Assembly (NCBI GenBank): GCA_038230415.1
Contig: JBBRNH010000048.1
Coordinates: 1 to 40,508, forward strand
Length of the DNA stretch: 40,508 nt
Source: JBBRNH01 sp038230415
GTDB taxonomy: Bacteria; Bacteroidota; Bacteroidia; Cytophagales; Spirosomataceae
Reading direction: 5' to 3'
Positions within the stretch are counted from its first letter, which is position 1, and the number at the start of each line of letters is the position of its first letter. The position numbers were made by a program, and so were the translations under genes. Below, one piece after another: positions 15,313-23,603 of the stretch. The notes below the pieces were generated by a model. It saw nothing but the letters and a program-made list of their open reading frames with translations. It was not told the DNA's origin and ran no database searches.

Positions 15313-17205
15313 ATGAGCGACGCTATCAAGCACGAGTGCGGAATTGCCTTTATCCGGCTCCGTAAGCCTTATCAGTACTACCTCGATACGTACAAAACCC
15401 CCCTCTACGCCGTCAATAAGCTGTATCTGCTCATGGAAAAGCAGGTCAACCGGGGGCAGGACGGTGCCGGGGTCGCCAACATCAAAATCGAAGTCCCACC
15501 CGGCCACCGCTACATCAGCCGTTACCGTTCGGTTGACCAACGCCCCGTAACGGACATCTTCGAGAAGATAAACAACAAGTTCAGAAAGGCCCTCAAAGGC
15601 AACCGCGACAAGGCCAAAGATGGTCAGTGGCTGCAGGAAAACGTGGCCTTCACCGGCGAAGTCTGGATGGGCCACTTGCGTTATGGCACACACGGGGCCA
15701 ACGACATCGAAAATTGCCACCCCATGCTGCGGCAGAGCAATTGGCGTAGCAAAAACTTAGTGGTGGCGGGTAACTTTAACATGACCAACGTGGAGGAGTT
15801 ATTCGACCGGCTTGTGGCCCTCGGTCAACACCCCAAAGATCACGTGGACACGGTGACGGTAATGGAGAAGATAGGGCATTTTCTGGACGAAGAAAATCAG
15901 CGCGTTTTCGACCGTTTCAAAGGCATTTACGAAAATCCCGAACTCTCCGATGTGATCGAAGATAACATGGACCTGCAACGGGTACTGCACCGCTCCTGCC
16001 GCGATTTTGATGGCGGATACGCCATGGTGGGCATGACGGGACACGGCGCGGCTTTCATCGCCCGCGACCCCGCCGGTATTCGGCCCGCCTACTACTACGT
16101 GGACGATGAGGTGGTGGTAGCGGCATCCGAAAAACAGGCCATCAAAACAGCCTTCGATGTTGAATACAGTCAGATAAAAGAAGTGCAGCCGGGTTACGCG
16201 CTCATTATTGATAAACACGGTGAGGTGGGTGAACAGCAGTTTATTGAACCCGTCGAACGTAAATCGTGCAGTTTTGAGCGGATCTACTTCTCCCGCGCTA
16301 CCGACCCCGACATCTACCACGAGCGCAAAACGCTGGGCAAACTCCTACTCCCTCAAATCCTGAAAGAGATTGATTACGACCTCGAAAACACGGTGTTCTC
16401 GTACATCCCGAACACGGCAGAAACCGCGTTTTTTGGTATGGTCGAGGGGTTAGAAGAATATCTGTACAAACAGCGCAAAAAAGCCATCATGGAGGGCCTG
16501 CTGTTTGAAGAAGACCTCGACCGGGTGCTGTCGTTCCGGCCCCGGATCGAGAAATTGGTCTCAAAAGACGTTAAACTCCGCACTTTCATCACCAGCGAAG
16601 CCGAACGCGATGACATGGTGGCTCATGTCTATGACACTACCTTTGAGGTGATTCGGAAGGGAAAAGACACGGTTGTGGTCGTTGATGATTCGATTGTACG
16701 CGGCACGACGCTGGAAAAGAGCATCTTACGGTTGTTAGACCGGCTCGGCCCCAAGAAAATCGTGATTGTGTCGTCGGCCCCGCAGATCCGCTTCCCCGAT
16801 TGCTACGGTATCGATATGTCGAAGTTCAAGGAGTTCGTCGGCTTCCGGGCAGCTATGGAACTGCTCAAAGAACGCGGTCTGGAACACCTTGCCGATGAGG
16901 TCTATGCCGAGTGCGTCGGAGCCATCGAATCGGGCAATGCCACGGCAAAAAACTACGTGAAAGCCCTGTTTGACCCATTTACGCACGATGAGTTGTCGCA
17001 AAAGGTAGCCGAAATCGTGAAGCCCGCCGACCTCAAAGCCGAGGTTGCCGTGATCTACCAAACCGTTGAAAATCTGCACCGTGCCTGCCCCAACCATTCC
17101 GGCGACTGGTATTTTACGGGCGATTACCCCACACCCGGCGGCAACAACGTGGTGAATAAAGCCTTCGTGAATTTTATGGAGGGAAAAGTGGTGCGGGCAT
17201 ATTAA
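15313..17205 (+). CDS. Long PurF-like amidophosphoribosyltransferase (class II GATase + PRTase)
   Basis: The 630-aa product has an N-terminal glutamine amidotransferase domain whose nucleophile would be Cys9 (KHECGIAFIRL), with NRGQDGAG, GHLRYGTHG and NFNMTN. A phosphoribosyltransferase part carries the PRPP loop VVVVDDSIVRGTTL (about residues 453-466). Canonical PurF is about 470-510 aa with Cys at position 2 or after a short propeptide. This form has an eight-residue leader, an enlarged middle and a C-terminal extension ending in DWYFTGDYPTPGGNNVVNKA. Long PurF paralogues of this type are known in Bacteroidota. It may make phosphoribosylamine for purines or act on another substrate; I cannot tell whether a canonical purF also exists. 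Confidence 0.85.
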   Translation: MSDAIKHECGIAFIRLRKPYQYYLDTYKTPLYAVNKLYLLMEKQVNRGQDGAGVANIKIEVPPGHRYISRYRSVDQRPVTDIFEKINNKFRKALKGNRDKAKDGQWLQENVAFTGEVWMGHLRYGTHGANDIENCHPMLRQSNWRSKNLVVAGNFNMTNVEELFDRLVALGQHPKDHVDTVTVMEKIGHFLDEENQRVFDRFKGIYENPELSDVIEDNMDLQRVLHRSCRDFDGGYAMVGMTGHGAAFIARDPAGIRPAYYYVDDEVVVAASEKQAIKTAFDVEYSQIKEVQPGYALIIDKHGEVGEQQFIEPVERKSCSFERIYFSRATDPDIYHERKTLGKLLLPQILKEIDYDLENTVFSYIPNTAETAFFGMVEGLEEYLYKQRKKAIMEGLLFEEDLDRVLSFRPRIEKLVSKDVKLRTFITSEAERDDMVAHVYDTTFEVIRKGKDTVVVVDDSIVRGTTLEKSILRLLDRLGPKKIVIVSSAPQIRFPDCYGIDMSKFKEFVGFRAAMELLKERGLEHLADEVYAECVGAIESGNATAKNYVKALFDPFTHDELSQKVAEIVKPADLKAEVAVIYQTVENLHRACPNHSGDWYFTGDYPTPGGNNVVNKAFVNFMEGKVVRAY

Positions 17206-17206
17206 C

Positions 17207-17274
17207 TGATGTATGATGTAGAATATGTGATGTATCAGCCTGAAAATACATCATACATCCTATATCATATATCA
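17207..17274. terminator. Long hairpin between convergent purF-like and alpha-E genes
   Basis: Arms of 29 nt (17207-17235 and 17246-17274) built from TGATGTAT-like units can pair with about three G-U wobbles and two mismatches around a 10-nt loop. It begins one base after the PurF-like stop and ends at the alpha-E stop. It can serve both strands as a terminator. The TGATGTAT units also look like a dispersed AT-rich repeat. Confidence 0.6.
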
Positions 17275-18234
17275 GCTTTCCACTGGTTTCAGATCAAAAT
17301 ACGTGGCAAAAACGGCCTCGCCGACCTCAATCGTGCGGGTTTGAAACCGATCTAAGTAATGATGCAGCCCTTCGCCAAACACATCGGCGGCTTCGGTAAA
17401 TTCTAACTCGGCCCGCAGTTTGCTCAGGGTGCGTTCGGCGGTGTTGGCGTGGCCGTTGGCCGGATTTCTCCCCACAATTTCATACAACGACAGTTCGGCC
17501 TGCCGCATACAGTGGGACACCGAACGCGGAAAAAGTTTGTCGAGAATCAGAAACTCCACGATGTTGGCGGGGGTCAGGCTCCGGTATTGCTGCCGGAACA
17601 TATTGAACGCGCTCACCGATTTCAGCACCGCCGACCAGATCATCAAATCGAGCGTTGAGCCGTCTTCGTCTTCGGGGAAGAGCGTAAAATATTTCACGTC
17701 CAGGAAGCGCGATGTTTTATCGGCCCGCTCGATAAAGCGGCCCACGCGCCCAAAATGCCAGGCTTCGTTGCGGGTGATGGTGGCATCAATAATGCCGTAA
17801 TAAAGCTGGGTTCCGTTGCGGATCGTGGTCAGAAAATCCTGCATCTCGGTTTGGTCCCAGTCCGTATGCCGCCCGCCCGCGTCGCCCACCATGAGGTAGA
17901 ACTGATTCAGGTGTTCCCACATTTCTTTGGAAATACTCTCGCGGATGGTGCGGGCGTTTTCGCGGGCGTTGCTCAGGCAGGAGACAATCGAGTTGGCGTT
18001 GCGCTTGTCGAAGGTCATAAACTCGATCACATTCTCGCGGGTTGGCTCCTGAAAATGCTTGTAAAAGTCGAAATTGTCGGCGGTGGCAATCAGTAGCGGC
18101 TCCCATTGCTGGGTTACGTTGGGCGGCAGATCAAGGGCGAGGTTGAAGTTGACGCTCATAAACCGGGCGTAGTTTTCGGCCCGCTCGATGTAGCGGTTCA
18201 TCCAGTAAATTGAGTTGGCAACGCGACTGAGCAT
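17272..18234 (-). CDS. Alpha-E (DUF403) domain protein
   Basis: The 320-aa protein is all-helical and starts with the family signature MLSRVANSIYWMNRYIERAE, followed by ENARTIRESISKEMWEHLNQFY and NEAWHFGRVGRFIERADKTS. Alpha-E proteins usually sit beside a circularly permuted ATP-grasp protein and a transglutaminase-like protease and are thought to take part in making or modifying a peptide-like product; the chemistry is not established. Here neither partner is in the window: pyrG and a small ORF lie upstream and the PurF-like gene converges downstream. No signal peptide is seen. Confidence 0.88.
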   Translation of the reverse strand: MLSRVANSIYWMNRYIERAENYARFMSVNFNLALDLPPNVTQQWEPLLIATADNFDFYKHFQEPTRENVIEFMTFDKRNANSIVSCLSNARENARTIRESISKEMWEHLNQFYLMVGDAGGRHTDWDQTEMQDFLTTIRNGTQLYYGIIDATITRNEAWHFGRVGRFIERADKTSRFLDVKYFTLFPEDEDGSTLDLMIWSAVLKSVSAFNMFRQQYRSLTPANIVEFLILDKLFPRSVSHCMRQAELSLYEIVGRNPANGHANTAERTLSKLRAELEFTEAADVFGEGLHHYLDRFQTRTIEVGEAVFATYFDLKPVES

Positions 18235-18240
18235 AATTCA

Positions 18241-18272
18241 GTAAACAGTTTTCAGTGAACAGTTATCAATAA
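18241..18272. repeat. Dispersed ACAGTGA-type intergenic repeat, copy 2
   Basis: The stretch AACAGTTTTCAGTGAACAGT followed by TATCAAT belongs to the same 7-mer family as 6561-6616. It lies just upstream of the alpha-E start codon. Confidence 0.45.
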
Positions 18273-18287
18273 AAGAAGGCTGTTAGA

Positions 18288-18395
18288 TCAGGCTTTCTTT
18301 TTAGGTAAAGACACAATCTTGTACTCGACACCAAGTCGTTTCACGTTTTCTTCCCCAGTAGAATCAAAGTCAGCTTTCTTCTGCTTGGTTTTCAA
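18288..18395 (-). CDS. Possible 35-aa basic protein coupled to pyrG
   Basis: A TTG at 18395 overlaps the pyrG stop as TTGA and opens a 35-codon frame that reads KADFDSTGEENVKRLGVEYK then IVSLPKKKA. The composition is that of a real soluble peptide (mixed charge, lysine-rich ends), unlike a random frame. No family is recognised. It lacks an ATG, so translation would depend on coupling to pyrG. It could also be the end of an older gene. Confidence 0.35.
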   Translation of the reverse strand: MKTKQKKADFDSTGEENVKRLGVEYKIVSLPKKKA

Positions 18396-20053
18396 ACCAC
18401 CTCCATTTCTTCTACTGCCCGTTTGGCCCCGGCATACTGCAAAGCCGCGCTCACGAAGCTCACAAACAACGGATGCGGGTTAAGCACGGTGCTTTTGAGT
18501 TCGGGGTGAAACTGAACCCCCACAAACCAGCGATGATTGGCTAACTCAACGGTTTCGACAAGGCCCGTGTCGGGGTTGATGCCGGTGGGAATCAGTCCGG
18601 CCTGCTCGAAACGGTCGGCGTAGGCAGTGTTGAATTCGTAGCGGTGGCGGTGGCGTTCGTTGATTTGGGTGGTGCCATATATGCTGGCAAGGCGGCTGCC
18701 GGGTTTCAGGTCGCAGCGATACGCGCCGAGCCGCATAGTGCCGCCGAGGTTAGTGACGGTTTTTTGCTCTTCCATCATCGAAATCACGGGGTCGGGCGAA
18801 TCCGGGTTGACCTCCGTTGTGTGGGCTTCGGGCAGGTTCAATACATTCCGGGCAAACTCAACAACGGCCATCTGCATACCGAGACAAATACCGAGAAACG
18901 GAATATTGTTCTCCCGCACAAACCGCACGGCGTTGATTTTACCCTCGATACCACGCTCACCAAAGCCGGGGGCCACCAAAACACCATCTAAATCACGCAA
19001 CACATCGGCGCAGTGGTGTGGGTCGGATAAGGTCTCTGACTGAATCCACTCTACTTTCACCTTACACTCATTTTCTGAACCGGCATGAATAAACGACTCA
19101 GCAATAGACTTATACGCATCTTTTAACTCCACATATTTGCCGACTAAGCCGATTTTGATTTCGGCAGTTGGGTTCTTCAAACGGCCCAAAAAATGCTTCC
19201 ATTGGTCGAGGTCAGCTTCGCGGTCGTTATAAATATCGAGCAGATACAGGGCGCGTTGGTCGAGCCGTTCGCGTTGCATGAAGAGCGGCACGTCATAAAT
19301 CGTTTCGGCATCCAAAGCCTCGATTACCGACGGAATCTGCACGTTGCAAAACTGGGCGATTTTTCGCCGGATGTCCATCGGCAACGGGTGTTCGGTGCGG
19401 CAAACGAGAATATCGGGTTGTACGCCGGTTTCGAGCAGTTGCCGGACGGAGTGTTGGGTCGGCTTGGTTTTGAGTTCGCCTGCCGACGCTAAATACGGAA
19501 TCAGGGTGAGGTGAATCACGAGCGTGTCGTTCTCGCCGAGTTCAAATTTGAGTTGCCGCACGGCCTCCACAAACGGCAGTGATTCAATATCGCCCACGCA
19601 GCCGCCGATTTCGGTAATCACGATGTCGTACTGCCCGGTGTCGCCGAGGAGTTTGATATTGCGTTTGATTTCGTCGGTAATGTGCGGCACTACCTGCACG
19701 GTTTTACCCAAAAAATCGCCCCGGCGTTCGCGGGTAATCACGTTGTTATAAATGCGCCCGGTGGTGATGTTGTTGGCCTGCGAGGTTGGGCGGTTCAGAA
19801 ACCGTTCGTAGTGGCCGAGGTCAAGGTCGGTTTCGGCTCCGTCGTCGGTCACGTAGCACTCGCCGTGTTCATACGGGTTGAGCGTACCGGGGTCAATATT
19901 GATGTACGGATCGAATTTCTGGATTGTTACCGTCAGGCCGCGAGCCTGGAGCAGGGTAGCAAGTGAGGAGGCTACAATGCCTTTGCCGAGTGATGAAGTG
20001 ACTCCGCCGGTGACGAAGATGTACTTTGCTGATTTATTTCCCGTAGCCGCCAT
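18392..20053 (-). CDS. pyrG: CTP synthase
   Basis: The 553-aa enzyme makes CTP from UTP, ATP and glutamine. The synthetase half begins KYIFVTGGVTSSLGKGI with the P-loop and continues DPYINIDPGTLNPYEHGECY and EIGGCVGDIESLPF. The class I glutamine amidotransferase half has the nucleophile elbow FLGICLGMQMAVVEFARN and the His-Glu end VGVQFHPELKS. Length and residues are normal. A TAnnTTTG box lies about 30 bases upstream. On the far side its stop overlaps a possible small ORF. Confidence 0.98.
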   Translation of the reverse strand: MAATGNKSAKYIFVTGGVTSSLGKGIVASSLATLLQARGLTVTIQKFDPYINIDPGTLNPYEHGECYVTDDGAETDLDLGHYERFLNRPTSQANNITTGRIYNNVITRERRGDFLGKTVQVVPHITDEIKRNIKLLGDTGQYDIVITEIGGCVGDIESLPFVEAVRQLKFELGENDTLVIHLTLIPYLASAGELKTKPTQHSVRQLLETGVQPDILVCRTEHPLPMDIRRKIAQFCNVQIPSVIEALDAETIYDVPLFMQRERLDQRALYLLDIYNDREADLDQWKHFLGRLKNPTAEIKIGLVGKYVELKDAYKSIAESFIHAGSENECKVKVEWIQSETLSDPHHCADVLRDLDGVLVAPGFGERGIEGKINAVRFVRENNIPFLGICLGMQMAVVEFARNVLNLPEAHTTEVNPDSPDPVISMMEEQKTVTNLGGTMRLGAYRCDLKPGSRLASIYGTTQINERHRHRYEFNTAYADRFEQAGLIPTGINPDTGLVETVELANHRWFVGVQFHPELKSTVLNPHPLFVSFVSAALQYAGAKRAVEEMEVV

Positions 20054-20084
20054 GATTGCTTGCTGAAAGTGTCGTTACGGGATT

Positions 20085-20092
20085 CAAAAGTA
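20085..20092 (-). promoter_or_regulatory. -7 box of pyrG
   Basis: On the minus strand TACTTTTG matches TAnnTTTG exactly, 31 bases before the pyrG ATG at 20053. No TTG is seen at -33. The remaining gap up to 20282 holds nothing I can identify. Confidence 0.5.
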
Positions 20093-20282
20093 CGGAAAAA
20101 CGGGCGGCTTCGGGCCAGGAAATTCAGATTTTTCGGTAATGTGCTGATAGTCAAGGTCTCGCTACCTGCGTAGCCATCCAATTAAGCACGGCGTTGTTTG
20201 CTGAGTAAAATCAATTCAACATTTGTAATCTTAAAATCCAGACTGACTACCCGCTTGGTTTGCAGATGAATCAGGATAGCGG

Positions 20283-20934
20283 TTAGGTGGTCAAGGCGAT
20301 TGATGGAATATGATCAAACTGCCCCACAATCCAATCCAAAATACCCAGCAACTCACCGGGCTGATTCAAGTAGTATTGTTTTGTATCTATAGTGACTAAT
20401 TGGCCGTGTAGCGTCAAGAACTGCCAATCTTTTCCTGTTGTAACACAACCATAAATAGTTGGTACAGAGCGATCTTCTTTCAAATTGTAGAGCTGTGCGC
20501 CCAGCATTTGGGCTACACACTGCCCTAAACCCAGTTCGATGTTATCGTTTTTGGCTTCGACAAGTGAAAAAATCGGTGCCTGCACCACATACGAACTCTG
20601 GAAGCTAATTAGGAAATCACATGGCCCCGGCCAACCGTCTCCATTAAGGTCGTTTTCAGGATCGACGTTTAGGTTATAACTCGAATAGACCTCGAACAAA
20701 TCGGCGTGTCGTCCCTTGAATTCGAACAGAATCGGCGACACAATCCGCAGGAACGCCTGCCCGGTCTGATTTGGCTTTCTCGCTCAACATCACCGACCGG
20801 GCTGCTATGGCTAAAGACTCAGTGAGCCAATGGCTCATTGTAACGTGATCAACGTCAGGAAACAAGCGGGCGCGGGTCTCTTTAAGCTGAAACTGCCGAT
20901 AAACTTTTGCTAAGGTAAAGTTAGAATAAGCCAT
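20283..20934 (-). pseudogene. Frameshifted nuclease-like hypothetical gene
   Basis: Two overlapping frames form one broken gene. The first (from ATG 20934) gives MAYSNFTLAKVYRQFQLKET...SEKAKSDR up to residue 58. The natural continuation, QAFLRIVSPILFEFKGRHAD..., is in the next frame. Removing one G from the GGG run at 20760-20762 joins them without loss. The joined protein (about 215 aa) has NVDPENDLNGDGWPGPCDFL and FSLVEAKNDNIELGLGQCVA, a PD-(D/E)xK-like D...E-A-K pattern seen in restriction-enzyme-related hypothetical proteins, then VSTIYG-like PTIYGCVTTGKDWQFL. Without the repair the product is truncated. A sequencing error is possible. Confidence 0.7.
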
Positions 20935-20954
20935 CTGAGCCGGTGTTTTTTTGC

Positions 20955-20962
20955 CAAATTTA
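20955..20962 (-). promoter_or_regulatory. -7 box of the frameshifted gene
   Basis: TAAATTTG on the minus strand is a perfect TAnnTTTG match 20 bases before the ATG at 20934. The promoter has survived although the gene is broken. Confidence 0.45.
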
Positions 20963-20971
20963 CACCAAAAT

Positions 20972-21005
20972 CAACCCCCGGCGATAAACGATTGACCGGG
21001 GGTTG
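20972..21005 (+). promoter_or_regulatory. GC-rich hairpin in the leader of the GHL10 gene
   Basis: CAACCCCCGG (20972-20981) and CCGGGGGTTG (20996-21005) are perfect 10-bp complements. An inner CGAT/ATTG pairing and a single bulged A separate them from a 5-nt loop. It ends 20 bases before the ATG of the GHL10 gene and also lies upstream of the divergent broken gene. A leader RNA structure or a protein-binding dyad are both possible. Confidence 0.45.
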
Positions 21006-21025
21006 TCAACCATTCCTGCCCATAA

Positions 21026-22834
21026 ATGAAACACATTGTCCTGTTCCTGTTTTTCTGCTGGTTTACCCACGCCAGCACTGCTCAACCCATTTCCCCCAAA
21101 CGAGAATTTCGGGCCGCCTGGGTCGCTACCGTCGGTAATATTGACTGGCCCTCGGCAAAGAACTTGCCTGTTGCCCAGCAACAGGCCGAGTTTATCAGCA
21201 TCATCAACCAGCACCAGCAGGCGGGCCTGAACGCCGTGATTGTGCAAGTCCGCAGCGTCTGCGACGCGCTCTATGCCAGTCCTGCCGAACCCTGGGCCGA
21301 GGTGCTGACCGGGCGGCAGGGCCAAAACCCCGGCTACGACCCACTGGCGTTTATGCTGGCCGAATGCCGCAAACGCGGGCTGGAATTTCATGCGTGGTTT
21401 AATCCCTACCGGGCCGTAACCAACGTACAAACCGCCGTGCTTGACCCAAACCACGTTGTCCGGCGACGGCCCGACTGGTTGCTGGCGCAGGGAAATCTCC
21501 GTATTCTGAACCCCGGTTTACCCGCCGTCCGGCAATATGTGACATCAGTGGTGATGGACGTGGTGCGCCGGTATGACATTGACGGCGTGCATTTCGACGA
21601 TTATTTCTATCCCTATCCTGTTACGGGTCAGGTGTTTACCGACGATTCGACGTTTGCCGCCCTGCCGCGTGGATTCACTAACCGGGCCGACTGGCGACGC
21701 GACAACGTGGACTTGCTCGTGAAACAGGTCTCAGACAGCATCCGGGCTGCGAAGCCCTGGGTCAAGTTCGGGATTTCGCCGTTTGGTATCTGGCAAAACC
21801 GCAGCAGCACTCAGCCGCAGGGGTCGGCCACGAACGGGTTGCAGGGTTATAATGACATTTATGCCGATTCGCGGAAATGGATTCAGAACGGCTGGCTCGA
21901 TTATGTAGCTCCGCAACTGTATTGGTACATCGGGCTGGCCGTTGCCGACTACGGGATTCTGGCTCCCTGGTGGCGTGATGCGATTTTGACGGGTCGTTTT
22001 CCCGACCGGCATCTGTACATTGGGCAGGCCGCCTACCGCGTTGGTAACGACCCGGCAGCAATCTGGAATCAGGCCAGCCAGATGCCAACGCAACTCCGGC
22101 TAAACCGGCAATTGGGTATTCAGGGTAGCATTTTTTATAACACCAATACACTCCTGAAAAACCCGCTCGGTCTGCGCGATTCGCTCCGGCTGGTGGCTTA
22201 TGCCCGGCCCGCATTGCGCCCGACTATGCTTTGGAAAGACAACACCGTGCCGCCCGCGCCAACAAACCTAACCGCGCAATCAACGGTAAATTCGGTAACG
22301 CTTCGGTGGGAAAAGCCCGCCACTGCAACCGCCGAACTGGCCCGAATCCGGCAGTTTGTGGTCTATCGCTTTGCCGGTAATGATCCCACCGACATCGCCA
22401 ATCCTGCCGCCATCCGCGCCATCACCCCGACCGACACCACCGCCTTTACCGACACTGATTTGCGGCCCGGCATAACCTACCGATACGTGATAACGGCTCT
22501 CAACCGGCTTCATACCGAAAGCCCGCCCTCGACCGAAGCCATTATTACGCCCGTTTTGGGGTTGAAAGAAGCCCCGATAAGCCTGACCGTTTCGCCCAAT
22601 CCGATGAGCGAACAAACCGAGATTCGGTATGAATTATCAACTTCGACCGAGGTTCAGTTGCGGCTGATTGACCTGACAGGCCGTTTGGTTCGGGTACTGG
22701 CTGATGAGATGCAAGAATCAGGGAATCAGCGTGTTATAGTTGGTTCGTCGGGCTTGTCTGCCGGAGTCTATGTGCTGACCTTGACCACCGGCGACGGGCA
22801 ACGCACTACAAAACGGGTGTTGGTAGGGTTATAA
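21026..22834 (+). CDS. Secreted glycosyl hydrolase-like 10 (GHL10/DUF187) protein with T9SS tail
   Basis: The 602-aa protein has a signal peptide (MKHIVLFLFFCWFTHASTAQ) and a GHL10 TIM-barrel domain: REFRAAWVATVGNIDWPS, AGLNAVIVQVRSVCDALYAS, GLEFHAWFNPYRA, YDIDGVHFDDYFYPYP and WVKFGISPFGIW. Then come a fibronectin type III domain (about 405-505, PPAPTNLTAQSTVNSVTLRW) and a type A T9SS sorting domain at the end (SPNPMSEQTEIRYELS...LSAGVYVLTL). The family is thought to act on cell-wall or other glycans. The sorting tail implies outer-membrane passage by T9SS and cleavage by PorU, which is encoded further on in this window. It is followed by the toxin-antitoxin pair. Confidence 0.92.
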   Translation: MKHIVLFLFFCWFTHASTAQPISPKREFRAAWVATVGNIDWPSAKNLPVAQQQAEFISIINQHQQAGLNAVIVQVRSVCDALYASPAEPWAEVLTGRQGQNPGYDPLAFMLAECRKRGLEFHAWFNPYRAVTNVQTAVLDPNHVVRRRPDWLLAQGNLRILNPGLPAVRQYVTSVVMDVVRRYDIDGVHFDDYFYPYPVTGQVFTDDSTFAALPRGFTNRADWRRDNVDLLVKQVSDSIRAAKPWVKFGISPFGIWQNRSSTQPQGSATNGLQGYNDIYADSRKWIQNGWLDYVAPQLYWYIGLAVADYGILAPWWRDAILTGRFPDRHLYIGQAAYRVGNDPAAIWNQASQMPTQLRLNRQLGIQGSIFYNTNTLLKNPLGLRDSLRLVAYARPALRPTMLWKDNTVPPAPTNLTAQSTVNSVTLRWEKPATATAELARIRQFVVYRFAGNDPTDIANPAAIRAITPTDTTAFTDTDLRPGITYRYVITALNRLHTESPPSTEAIITPVLGLKEAPISLTVSPNPMSEQTEIRYELSTSTEVQLRLIDLTGRLVRVLADEMQESGNQRVIVGSSGLSAGVYVLTLTTGDGQRTTKRVLVGL

Positions 22835-22946
22835 AAACGGCTTGCTGAACGCGATGGACAGCTATGATGCTACGCGGTTTTTGGCGAAATTTACCGCAAA
22901 CCTCAACCCGATATAGACGCTGCAAGAGCATAAAATAACTAAAGCC

Positions 22947-23162
22947 ATGACCACAATCCAGTTAGACACCCAACCCGATAAATACCTGATTTCGATTGAC
23001 CGTTCAGCAATCGACCGCCAGTGGTTAGTGCAGTGGATAGAACGGTTGCGGATGGAAGAATTAGCTGCCCAATTCGACTTTGGCGAAGAGGTTGAAGCCC
23101 TCGGCGAACAAATAAAAGCCGATTGGTGGGAGAAGAACAAAAGCCGATTTATTCATGAATAA
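22947..23162 (+). CDS. Putative antitoxin partner of the PIN toxin
   Basis: This 71-aa acidic protein begins with a beta-type stretch (TIQLDTQPDKYLISIDRS) followed by helices (QWLVQWIERLRMEELAAQFD). Its end overlaps the PIN gene by 8 bp (ATGAATAA), as is usual for antitoxin-toxin operons. I do not recognise the DNA-binding fold. The call rests on size, charge, order and overlap. It would neutralise the toxin and possibly repress the operon. Confidence 0.7.
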   Translation: MTTIQLDTQPDKYLISIDRSAIDRQWLVQWIERLRMEELAAQFDFGEEVEALGEQIKADWWEKNKSRFIHE

Positions 23163-23574
23163 ATCAGCAATCGTAGTTGATACGAACATGATTTTTAAGG
23201 CATTACGACTGAAAAATTCGGCAATTCGGGACGCGTTAGCTGAAAATCAATACCAGTTTTACGCGCCCAAATTTTTAATTGTCGAGATCTTCAAACACAA
23301 GGAAAAGCTGCTTCGTAACAATACCCAACTCGAAGACGAATTGTACGAGTACCTGAACGGGTTACTGCAACGAATTATATTTGTCAATGAAGACACCGTC
23401 TCAATCGGTAACTATGTTGAAGCCTACCGATTATGCAAGGGCATAGACGAGAAAGACGTGCCGTTTGTGGCATTAGCTCTTGAACTCGGTTGCCCGCTCT
23501 GGACACGAGACCAGCCCATTAGAGATGGATTGACAGCCAGAGGTTTTACCGCTTTTTTTGACACTTCTCGCTAA
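23155..23574 (+). CDS. PIN-domain toxin (putative RNase)
   Basis: The 139-aa protein shows the PIN acidic residues: VVDTNMIFKAL with the first Asp, FLIVEIFKHKEKL with Glu, GIDEKDVPFVALALELG with Asp, and LWTRDQPIRDG with a final Asp. PIN toxins of type II systems cut RNA in a metal-dependent way. Its start overlaps the upstream antitoxin-like gene, giving a two-gene module. It ends 29 bases before dnaE on the same strand, an unusual place for a mobile module. The target RNA is unknown. Confidence 0.88.
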   Translation: MNKSAIVVDTNMIFKALRLKNSAIRDALAENQYQFYAPKFLIVEIFKHKEKLLRNNTQLEDELYEYLNGLLQRIIFVNEDTVSIGNYVEAYRLCKGIDEKDVPFVALALELGCPLWTRDQPIRDGLTARGFTAFFDTSR

Positions 23575-23603
23575 CCCGACAACCGCTCCAACGACCCAAT
23601 CCC

